From: Comamonadaceae bacterium
Lineage (GTDB): Bacteria > Pseudomonadota > Gammaproteobacteria > Burkholderiales > Burkholderiaceae_C
DNA: 5,730 nucleotides
Direction of reading: 5' to 3'
Assembly (NCBI GenBank): GCA_947372005.1
Contig: CANBRV010000154.1
Coordinates: 1-5,730 of the forward strand
The notes beneath the pieces are model-generated. The model did not search any database. It was not told the DNA's origin and saw only the letters and a program-made list of their open reading frames with translations. Position numbers and translations under genes: made by a program. Positions 1 to 4,977 of this stretch are shown piece by piece; the first letter of the stretch is position 1; each line of letters begins with the position of its first letter.

Positions 1-24
1 GTTCGAATCCTTCCACCCCTGCCA
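1..24 (+). tRNA. 3' end of a tRNA, probably tRNA-Gln (partial)
   Basis: The first 24 bases fit the 3' part of a tRNA. G53 is followed by a T loop TTCGAAT (2-8), the 3' strand of the T stem CCTTC (9-13), the 3' strand of the acceptor stem CACCCCT (14-20), discriminator G (21) and an encoded CCA (22-24). The 5' part, including the anticodon, lies outside the window, so the amino acid cannot be read. Glutamine is inferred because discriminator G73 with an A1-U72 pair fits betaproteobacterial tRNA-Gln as I recall it, and because tRNA-Gln commonly sits directly before prs in this group. tRNA-Trp or another G73 tRNA is the main alternative. No terminator separates it from prs. Confidence 0.85.
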
Positions 25-57
25 AATTTTATGGTTGCCCAATCAAGTCCATCTGCT

Positions 58-1038
58 ATGTCAAGCCATCATCCAGATTTTTTGGTTTTTACGGGTAACG
101 CCAACCCCGAACTTGCAGCTGAAGTTGCCAAGCATCTTGGCACCAAACTTGGTGCGGCCGACGTTGGACGCTTCTCAGATGGTGAAGTCACTGTTGAGAT
201 TAAGCAAAACGTGCGTGCACGTGACGTTTTTGTCGTCCAATCAACTTGCGCGCCAACTAACGAAAATGTGATGGAACTGCTCATCATGGTTGACGCACTC
301 AAGCGGTCGTCAGCCGAGCGTATTACCGCCATCATTCCTTACTTTGGCTACGCACGGCAAGATCGCCGCCCGCGCTCAAGCCGTGTACCGATATCCGCCA
401 AAGTTATCGCCAATTTGTTAGAAACTGTCGGCGTTGATCATGTGTTGACCATGGATTTACACGCCGACCAAATTCAAGGTTTTTTTGATATTTCGGTTGA
501 CAACATTTATGCATCACCTGTGCTCTTGGCTGATCTCCGTGCTAAAAACTATCAAGACTTAATCGTTGTTTCACCCGATGTGGGTGGTGTGGTCCGTGCC
601 CGTGCGCTGGCTAAACAACTGGGCTGCGATCTGGCCATCATTGACAAGCGCCGTCCTAAAGCGAACGTCTCTGAAGTGATGCACGTCATTGGTGAAATTG
701 AAGGCCGCAACTGCGTCATCATGGACGACATGATTGATACCGCAGGTACGCTAGTTAAAGCAGCCGAAGTGCTTAAAGAGCGTGGCGCGAAAAAAGTTTA
801 TGCGTATTGCACACACCCAATCTTTTCGGGGCCAGCAATCGAGCGCATTACAAACGGTGACGCACTGGATGAAGTGGTTGTCACCAATACGATTCCTTTG
901 TCCGCAGCGGCTAAAGCCTGCAAAAAAATTAGACAAGTCTCCGTGGCTCCGTTGATGGCTGAAACCATACAGCGTATGGCCAAAGGCGAGTCTGTGATGA
1001 GTTTGTTCTCGGAGCAAAATAGTCAAACACTGTTTTGA
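58..1038 (+). CDS. prs: Ribose-phosphate pyrophosphokinase (PRPP synthetase)
   Basis: This cytoplasmic enzyme transfers pyrophosphate from ATP to ribose 5-phosphate. The product, PRPP, feeds purine, pyrimidine, NAD, histidine and tryptophan synthesis. Class I signatures are all visible (326-aa numbering): N-terminal FTGNANPELA (11-20), the ATP-site segment around FGYARQDRRPR (96-106), the metal and catalytic segment TMDLHADQIQGFF (131-143), KRRPK (198-202), and the PRPP-binding loop DDMIDTAGT (223-231). Length matches the usual 315-325 residues. I chose the ATG at 58 because the protein then begins MSSHHPDF, matching the usual betaproteobacterial N-terminus. An in-frame ATG at 31 would add nine residues (335 aa) and cannot be excluded. 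Neither ATG has a recognisable Shine-Dalgarno sequence. The gene follows a tRNA almost directly, so its transcript probably includes that tRNA. Identity is certain; the start is not. Confidence 0.96.
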   Translation: MSSHHPDFLVFTGNANPELAAEVAKHLGTKLGAADVGRFSDGEVTVEIKQNVRARDVFVVQSTCAPTNENVMELLIMVDALKRSSAERITAIIPYFGYARQDRRPRSSRVPISAKVIANLLETVGVDHVLTMDLHADQIQGFFDISVDNIYASPVLLADLRAKNYQDLIVVSPDVGGVVRARALAKQLGCDLAIIDKRRPKANVSEVMHVIGEIEGRNCVIMDDMIDTAGTLVKAAEVLKERGAKKVYAYCTHPIFSGPAIERITNGDALDEVVVTNTIPLSAAAKACKKIRQVSVAPLMAETIQRMAKGESVMSLFSEQNSQTLF

Positions 1039-1055
1039 ACCTAGGACTAGACAAG

Positions 1056-1091
1056 CAAGATCACACTGGTCGCGGTGGATCTTGAATTTTT
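1056..1091 (+). terminator. Hairpin plus T-run between prs and rplY (possible terminator or leader hairpin)
   Basis: CAAGATC (1056-1062) pairs perfectly with GATCTTG (1078-1084). With A1063 bulged out, CAC (1064-1066) pairs with GTG (1075-1077), leaving an 8-nt loop. AATTTTT (1085-1091) follows directly. This is the general shape of a rho-independent terminator after prs, though the stem is not very GC-rich. If transcription reads through, the same hairpin lies in the rplY leader and could act as an attenuator. The sequence alone cannot decide between these. Confidence 0.45.
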
Positions 1092-1118
1092 AACCTTAAC
1101 TTTTAGAAGAAGAATATT

Positions 1119-1757
1119 ATGAAATTTACCGCTTTTGAGCGCGCCAAGCAGGGCACGGGTGCGAGCCGCCGTCTCCGCATTACGGGCCGCACACCCGCTA
1201 TTGTTTACGGTGGCGAAGCCGCCCCGATTCAAGTCGAGCTTGACCACAACGATTTGTGGCACGCACTGAAAAAAGAAGCATTCCACGCTTCCATTTTGGA
1301 CATGGAACTCAATGGAAAAACCAGCAAAGTGTTGCTCCGTAACGTGCAAATGCATCCGTTCCGTCAGTTAGTTTTACACCTTGACTTCCAACGCGTGGAA
1401 GCTGGTACAAAACTAAAAATGAAAGTGCCACTGCATTTCTCGGGTCAAGAGACATCGCCAGCATTCAAGATTGATAACTGTTTGATCACACACGTGATTA
1501 CCGACTTAGAGATCACCTGCTCACCAGCAGATCTGCCAGAGTTCATTGCTGTTGATTTGAGCACCCTGAAAAAAGGTGTGTCTCTGCACGCCTCCGACCT
1601 CACGATGCCAAAAGGCGTAAAGGTTGTGAAGCACGGTACAAATAACCCTGTGGTTGTGTCTGTGGTTGCGCAAGCTGCTGAAGAAGCGCCTGCAGCTGAT
1701 GCTGCACCTGCGGCTGACGCAAAAGCTGCTGCAAAGAAAGCACCTGCTAAAAAATAA
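1119..1757 (+). CDS. rplY: Large-subunit ribosomal protein L25 (bL25, CTC/TL5 type)
   Basis: This protein binds 5S rRNA in the central protuberance of the 50S subunit. At 212 aa it is the long form. The N-terminal L25 domain is about residues 1-91, with RRLRITGRTPAIVYGG (17-32) and MHPFRQLVLHLDFQRV (78-93) as typical motifs. A C-terminal beta-rich TL5/CTC domain covers about 92-185. A low-complexity Ala/Pro/Asp/Lys tail (about 186-212) ends in KKAPAKK and is probably disordered. E. coli L25 has only the first domain; the two-domain form is usual in betaproteobacteria. The start is supported by a purine-rich AGAAGAAG just upstream (1105-1112) and by the conserved MKFTAFER-type beginning. The gap to prs is 80 nt. 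The stop codon lies inside an inverted repeat reaching the pth start codon. Confidence 0.96.
   Translation: MKFTAFERAKQGTGASRRLRITGRTPAIVYGGEAAPIQVELDHNDLWHALKKEAFHASILDMELNGKTSKVLLRNVQMHPFRQLVLHLDFQRVEAGTKLKMKVPLHFSGQETSPAFKIDNCLITHVITDLEITCSPADLPEFIAVDLSTLKKGVSLHASDLTMPKGVKVVKHGTNNPVVVSVVAQAAEEAPAADAAPAADAKAAAKKAPAKK
1686..1720 (+). repeat. Tandem 17-nt near-repeat in the rplY tail
   Basis: GCGCCTGCAGCTGATGC (1686-1702) is followed one base later by GCACCTGCGGCTGACGC (1704-1720). The three differences are all at third codon positions. The copies encode the two APAAD units of the L25 low-complexity tail. This looks like a small in-frame duplication that has diverged silently, or codon-level convergence in an Ala/Pro-rich tail. 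Confidence 0.6.
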
Positions 1758-1790
1758 TCACCAAAACAGTAATTTAAATTACGGTGATTA
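1755..1790 (+). promoter_or_regulatory. Intercistronic inverted repeat covering the rplY stop and pth start
   Basis: TAATCACC (1755-1762) and GGTGATTA (1783-1790) are perfect 8-bp inverted repeats. The left arm begins with the TAA stop of rplY. The right arm contains the GTG start of pth (1784-1786). Between them lies a perfect 14-bp palindrome GTAATTTAAATTAC (1769-1782), which touches the right arm and could stack on the outer stem as an inner hairpin. In mRNA this would bury the pth start codon until a ribosome finishing rplY opens it. The inferred role is translational coupling. The repeats are seen directly; the function is not shown. Confidence 0.5.
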
Positions 1791-2377
1791 AGTTATTTGT
1801 TGGTCTTGGCAACCCAGGCTTTGAGTACGAAAACACCCGCCACAACGCGGGGTTTTGGTGGTTAGAGGCATTGGCTGCCAAGCAAAAACTAACACTTAAC
1901 TCGGACAGAGCTTACAAAGGCTTGGTCGCTAGAGGCAACTCCAGCGGACAAGCCTTTTGGCTTTTAGAGCCGCAAACCTTTATGAACCTATCGGGGCAAT
2001 CGGTGGGCGCTTTGGCTAACTTTTACAAAATCAAGCCAGAAGAAATCATGGTCGTTCACGATGAGCTAGACATCCCTCCTGGGCAAACCAAAGTGAAGTT
2101 TGGCGGCGGCCATGCAGGACACAACGGTCTGCGCGATATTCACGCAAAACTGGGCTCTAGCGACTATTGGCGGCTGCGTATTGGTATCGGGCATCCAGGT
2201 ATTCGGGAAGAAGTCATCAACTGGGTACTGCAAAAGCCAATGGCCGAGCACCGCGAGGCGATTCATGCATCTATCGCACGTAGCTTGGATGCCGTCCCGC
2301 TCTTGCTATCAGGCGACATGGCGGCTGCTACCAAACTGATTCATACAAAGCCAAAACCTGCCGTTGTAAAGGCTTAG
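1784..2377 (+). CDS. pth: Peptidyl-tRNA hydrolase
   Basis: This cytoplasmic enzyme cleaves the ester bond of peptidyl-tRNAs dropped from stalled ribosomes, recycling tRNA; it is usually essential. At 197 aa it has normal bacterial Pth length. Key residues are in place: N10 in the GLGNPG motif, catalytic H20 in TRHNAG, M67-N68 in FMNLSG, D93 in VHDELD, the GGGHAGHNGLRD stretch (107-118) with N114, and RLRIGIGHPG (130-139). The start is GTG at 1784. An in-frame TAA at 1775 rules out anything further upstream except two unlikely codons, and the family N-terminus is MIKLFVGLGNPG. There is no Shine-Dalgarno sequence before it; the region is AT-rich and palindromic. It begins 26 nt after rplY and ends 4 nt before ftsY, so translation probably depends on rplY. 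Confidence 0.97.
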   Translation: MIKLFVGLGNPGFEYENTRHNAGFWWLEALAAKQKLTLNSDRAYKGLVARGNSSGQAFWLLEPQTFMNLSGQSVGALANFYKIKPEEIMVVHDELDIPPGQTKVKFGGGHAGHNGLRDIHAKLGSSDYWRLRIGIGHPGIREEVINWVLQKPMAEHREAIHASIARSLDAVPLLLSGDMAAATKLIHTKPKPAVVKA

Positions 2378-2381
2378 ACAC

Positions 2382-3293
2382 ATGGCCTCATTTTTTTCTA
2401 AACTTAAAAGCGGCCTGCAAAAAACCAACCGCGCCATTGCCGAAGTCTTTACAGGCAAGCAAATCGACGACGTGCTCTATGAGGAGCTGGAGACGGCGCT
2501 CTTGATGAGCGACGCGGGCGTAGCAGCAACAGAGCATCTTTTAACTGACCTCAAGGCTAGAGTAAAAGCGACCAAGGCTAGCGACTCGTTGCAAGTCAAA
2601 GCACTACTCATTGACGTGATGACGGATCTACTAGCACCGCTGCAAGGCAATCTAGTATTGGCTTCGCGGCCTACCGTGATGATGGTGGCCGGGGTGAACG
2701 GTGCTGGTAAAACCACGAGTATCGGCAAACTCACTTGGCATTTTGCAAATCAAGGCGCGTCAATTTTGCTCGCAGCAGCCGACACTTTTCGCGCTGCCGC
2801 GCGCGAGCAATTGGCAGTCTGGGCAGATCGCAACAAACTCGGAAGCAATCAAGTCGAAATCATTAGCCAAGAAGGGGCTGACCCATCCAGCGTGTGCTAC
2901 GACGCAGTGATAGCTGGCAAGGCACGCGGCACAAGCCTTGTGATTGCAGACACCGCGGGGCGCTTGCCCACGCAGGCGCACTTGATGGCGGAGCTGTCCA
3001 AAATCAAACGCGTGATTCAAAAAGCAGATAACGCTGCGCCGCACGAAGTCATCTTGGTGCTAGACGGCAACACAGGTCAAAATGCGCTCACGCAACTCAA
3101 AGCATTTGATGCGGCTATTGGCGTCACTGGAGTCATCATTACCAAGCTGGATGGCACAGCCAAAGGCGGCGTGCTGGCAGCGATCGCGCTACTTCCCAGT
3201 GCGCCAAAGGTCTACTTTATTGGCGTGGGTGAGGCGCTGGAAGACTTGCAGCCGTTCGATGCCAGAGAGTTCTCTACCGCGCTACTGAGCTAG
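2382..3293 (+). CDS. ftsY: Signal recognition particle receptor FtsY (SRP GTPase)
   Basis: FtsY docks SRP-bound ribosomes at the inner membrane so that membrane proteins are inserted co-translationally; it and Ffh activate each other's GTP hydrolysis. The protein is 303 aa. A basic amphipathic N-terminal segment (about 4-24) leads into the helical N domain (to about 95) and the G domain. Visible motifs are P-loop GVNGAGKT (104-111), DTFRAAAREQL (134-144), DTAGRLPTQ (190-198), TKLDGTAKGG (254-263) and the closing GVGEALEDLQPFD (281-293). The long acidic A domain of E. coli FtsY is absent, so this is the short NG form with an N-terminal membrane-targeting helix. AAAGG at 2368-2372, inside the end of pth, lies 9 nt before the ATG. 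The position directly after pth is not the arrangement I recall for most Burkholderiales. Confidence 0.97.
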   Translation: MASFFSKLKSGLQKTNRAIAEVFTGKQIDDVLYEELETALLMSDAGVAATEHLLTDLKARVKATKASDSLQVKALLIDVMTDLLAPLQGNLVLASRPTVMMVAGVNGAGKTTSIGKLTWHFANQGASILLAAADTFRAAAREQLAVWADRNKLGSNQVEIISQEGADPSSVCYDAVIAGKARGTSLVIADTAGRLPTQAHLMAELSKIKRVIQKADNAAPHEVILVLDGNTGQNALTQLKAFDAAIGVTGVIITKLDGTAKGGVLAAIALLPSAPKVYFIGVGEALEDLQPFDAREFSTALLS

Positions 3294-3310
3294 CGCAGGC
3301 CATACTTGAT

Positions 3311-3314
3311 AAGG
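3311..3314 (+). promoter_or_regulatory. Shine-Dalgarno AAGG that decides the downstream start
   Basis: AAGG lies 6 nt before the ATG at 3321. This favours that ATG over an in-frame TTG at 3306, which would put the site inside the coding region and add five residues (MIRLR). Confidence 0.5.
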
Positions 3315-3320
3315 CTTCGC

Positions 3321-3917
3321 ATGATAGACCGTCCGCTAGCGAATCGAATCAAGCCTTTCGTCAATGCCATCGCGAGAAGGCTCAGCCAATATGGCTTACA
3401 GGCCGATTCCCTCACGATTTTAGGATTTCTAATCGGCCTCGCAAGTGCCGTGCTGATTGCAAACAGCTATTTTTTTAGTGGCTTGGCGCTCATTCTGATT
3501 TCACGACTATTTGATGCACTTGACGGCGAAGTAGCCAGACTCACCCAGCCGACCGATCGTGGTGGATTTTTAGACATTACGCTGGATTTCATCTTCTACG
3601 CCAGCGTTCCTTTGGCGTTTGCAATTGCCAATCCTGCCGCTAACGCACTCGCCGCTACGGCACTGCTATTCGCATTCATGGGCACGGCATCCAGCTTTTT
3701 GGCTTACGCCAGCTTTGCCAAAAAGCGCGGTGATGCGCCATCGCTCAGCAAAGCGATTACTTACCTTGGCGGTCTCGCAGAATCGTTTGAAACATTGCTT
3801 TGCTTTGCGCTGATGTGCTTCATGCCAGAACATTTCGCGGCGCTTGCCTATGGGTTTACTGCTCTTTGTGGCATCACGACCCTCACCCGACTGTATGCCG
3901 GTTGGCGAGATTTATAA
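3321..3917 (+). CDS. CDP-alcohol phosphatidyltransferase family membrane protein
   Basis: Members of this family move a phosphatidyl or similar group from a CDP-linked donor to an alcohol, making phospholipid head groups such as phosphatidylglycerol phosphate or phosphatidylserine. At 198 aa this protein carries the family signature on a cytoplasmic face: D65-x2-D68-G69-x2-A72-R73, then G81 or G82, D85 and D89. All four metal-binding aspartates are present. The AR-to-glycine gap is 7 rather than the common 8 residues if G81 is used. About five or six hydrophobic segments follow the usual pattern (roughly 31-60, 90-107, 109-131, 158-168 and 172-190). I cannot assign the substrate: pgsA, pssA and cardiolipin-type enzymes share this core, so no gene symbol is given. 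It starts 27 nt after ftsY and may be the last gene of that operon. Confidence 0.88.
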   Translation: MIDRPLANRIKPFVNAIARRLSQYGLQADSLTILGFLIGLASAVLIANSYFFSGLALILISRLFDALDGEVARLTQPTDRGGFLDITLDFIFYASVPLAFAIANPAANALAATALLFAFMGTASSFLAYASFAKKRGDAPSLSKAITYLGGLAESFETLLCFALMCFMPEHFAALAYGFTALCGITTLTRLYAGWRDL

Positions 3918-3934
3918 ATTTATTTTGTATCTGC

Positions 3935-3963
3935 TGCATCTAAACTAAAAGTTGCCTCGTTCT
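3935..3963 (+). promoter_or_regulatory. Possible ECF-type promoter before the exported-protein/sigma cluster
   Basis: TGCATC (3935-3940) and CGTTCT (3958-3963) are 17 nt apart, a spacing and -10 style (CGTT) seen at ECF sigma promoters. An overlapping TATAAG (3963-3968) could instead be a housekeeping -10, but no good -35 stands at the right distance. ECF operons are often autoregulated, so a promoter here is expected. The motif match is weak, and I would not rely on it without a second copy elsewhere in the genome. Confidence 0.2.
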
Positions 3964-3969
3964 ATAAGC

Positions 3970-4007
3970 GGGATGCAATTTTGCGCACTCCCAGCTTTTT
4001 AATTTTT
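3970..4007 (+). terminator. Weak terminator-like hairpin with T-rich tail
   Basis: GGGA (3970-3973) pairs with TCCC (3989-3992), and TGC (3974-3976) pairs with GCA (3985-3987) with C3988 bulged. AGC, TTTTT, AA and TTTTT follow up to 4007. It could terminate the transcript from the ftsY side. If the promoter lies upstream of it, the hairpin would instead sit in the 5' leader of the exported-protein gene. The short, bulged stem makes this tentative. Confidence 0.3.
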
Positions 4008-4029
4008 CAACTTTTAAGGAACTTGCATC

Positions 4030-4383
4030 ATGAATACGAAAACACTTTTAGCAACTGTCGTTCTCGCCCTACTTGCCGCTAGCGTGCAAGCCCAGCCCGT
4101 CATGAAAGACGGCGCTTTGGCCGATGCCGCAGGTCGCACGCTCTACATCTTTGACAAAGACGAAATGGGTAAAAGTAATTGCGCTGGACCTTGTCTCGTG
4201 AACTGGCCTGTCTACGTTGCCCCAACTGGCGCATCTGCACAAGGCGATTACGGCGTGATCGACTCGGCTGGCACACGTCAGTGGACAGTCAAAGGCAAGC
4301 CCCTCTACTACTTTGTGGGCGACGCCAAAGCCGGTGACCGCAACGGCGACGGCAAAGCAGGCGTTTGGCATCTCGTCAAATAG
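4030..4383 (+). CDS. Exported small protein of the PF03640 (COG4315) secreted-repeat family
   Basis: This 117-aa precursor has a clear Sec signal peptide: MNTK, a hydrophobic core (about 5-17) and an AxA-like end VQA-Q, suggesting cleavage after A21. There is no lipobox cysteine, so the mature protein is predicted to be free in the periplasm or secreted. The mature part holds two copies of the family repeat: G-x-TLYIFDKDEMGKSNC (36-51) with the CxxxC pair C51/C55 and LVNWPVY, then a second copy with GKPLYYFVGD (89-98) ending GVWHLVK. Family members have no agreed biochemical function. C51 and C55 may form a disulfide. A good Shine-Dalgarno AAGGA (4016-4020) supports the start. It lies 24 nt before an ECF sigma gene, a recurrent neighbourhood for this family, so it is likely co-expressed with that system. 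Confidence 0.85.
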   Translation: MNTKTLLATVVLALLAASVQAQPVMKDGALADAAGRTLYIFDKDEMGKSNCAGPCLVNWPVYVAPTGASAQGDYGVIDSAGTRQWTVKGKPLYYFVGDAKAGDRNGDGKAGVWHLVK

Positions 4384-4407
4384 TATTGATGGGGTAGTAT
4401 CGACGGC

Positions 4408-4977
4408 ATGGACGACCGCCTTGATGTAGAAAGACTGCTGTCACGCATTGGTTTGCGTGATGCAGTCGCGTTCAAGTCGCTCTATGCTCTCGTCTCCCCT
4501 CGCTTAATGGCTGTGGCTTACCGCGTGGTGCAAGACCGTGCTTTAGCTGAAGACGTGCTGCAAGAAGTTTTTATCAAGGTCTGGAACGAATCGATGCCAC
4601 GCCCTGCAGGGCAAGCAAAAACGTGGGCTTGGCTATGCGTGACCACACGAAATCGAGCCATTGATGTGATCCGCAAAAAGAGACCTGAGACCCCGTTGTC
4701 TTGGCTAGACGACAACGGCGATGAGCATTTTCATGATGTCTTGGACGATGCTCATTCACCCCTTGCTAACTTGCTCGCGCACGAAGACGGACAGCGTTTA
4801 GGACATTGCATGGGACGGCTAGAGAGCGAGCCACGCCAAGCGGTTTTACTTGCTTTTTACGAGGGATTGACGCATCCGCAAATTGCGACGCGCATGCAAA
4901 GACCACTCGGAACAATTAAGGCGTGGACACGCCGCAGTATGCAAAGACTGAGAGACTGCATGGAGGACACCGTATGA
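4408..4977 (+). CDS. ECF-family RNA polymerase sigma factor (SigK-like group)
   Basis: This 189-aa protein should direct RNA polymerase to a small stress regulon. Region 2 spans about 22-92: FKSLYALVSPRLMAVAYRVV, then AEDVLQEVFIKVWN (47-60) and the DNA-melting part TTRNRAIDVIRKKRP (79-93). A variable linker (about 94-127) is rich in Asp and His. Region 4 spans about 128-182, with the helix-turn-helix THPQIATRMQRPLGTIKAWTRRSMQRLR-like stretch at 155-182. Regions 1 and 3 are absent, as expected for an ECF factor. An in-frame TGA at 4387 leaves ATG 4408 as the sensible start; the Shine-Dalgarno sequence is poor (GGGG, 4391-4394, too distant), so coupling to the preceding gene is plausible. The stop overlaps the anti-sigma start. 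Placement with SigK/RskA-type pairs rests mainly on the neighbour. Confidence 0.93.
   Translation: MDDRLDVERLLSRIGLRDAVAFKSLYALVSPRLMAVAYRVVQDRALAEDVLQEVFIKVWNESMPRPAGQAKTWAWLCVTTRNRAIDVIRKKRPETPLSWLDDNGDEHFHDVLDDAHSPLANLLAHEDGQRLGHCMGRLESEPRQAVLLAFYEGLTHPQIATRMQRPLGTIKAWTRRSMQRLRDCMEDTV
4962..4966 (+). promoter_or_regulatory. Shine-Dalgarno GGAGG that fixes the anti-sigma start
   Basis: A strong GGAGG inside the end of the sigma gene lies 7 nt before ATG 4974. This supports that ATG over the in-frame ATG at 4923, which would overlap the sigma gene by 55 nt and add 17 residues with no family resemblance. Confidence 0.8.

Noticed and set aside
69..335. Antisense open frame of 88 codons opposite prs
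   Set aside because: It lies wholly inside a strongly conserved gene, has no family features and no ribosome site. It is a shadow of prs coding bias.
1047..1355. Antisense open frame of 102 codons opposite the start of rplY
   Set aside because: It covers the rplY leader and N-terminal domain with no recognisable protein features. The rplY frame explains the region.
1686..1754. Low-complexity rplY tail as a recombination hotspot or mobile insert
   Set aside because: The Ala/Pro/Lys tail is common in betaproteobacterial L25. The tandem repeat is short and differs only at third codon positions.
3306..3320. TTG start for the CDP-alcohol phosphatidyltransferase
   Set aside because: It would add five residues and place the AAGG ribosome site within the coding region. 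ATG 3321 is better supported.
3914..3923. AT-only palindrome at the end of the CDP-alcohol phosphatidyltransferase gene as a terminator
   Set aside because: ATAAATTTAT has no G or C and could not form a stable terminator stem. It is probably chance in an AT-rich stop region.
4069..4371. Antisense open frame of 100 codons opposite the exported-protein gene
   Set aside because: The sense frame has a signal peptide, a ribosome site and family motifs. The antisense frame has none of these.
4923..4973. Upstream in-frame ATG giving a 17-residue longer anti-sigma factor
   Set aside because: The extra residues lie inside the sigma gene and do not resemble the family. ATG 4974 has GGAGG at good spacing and an ATGA overlap.
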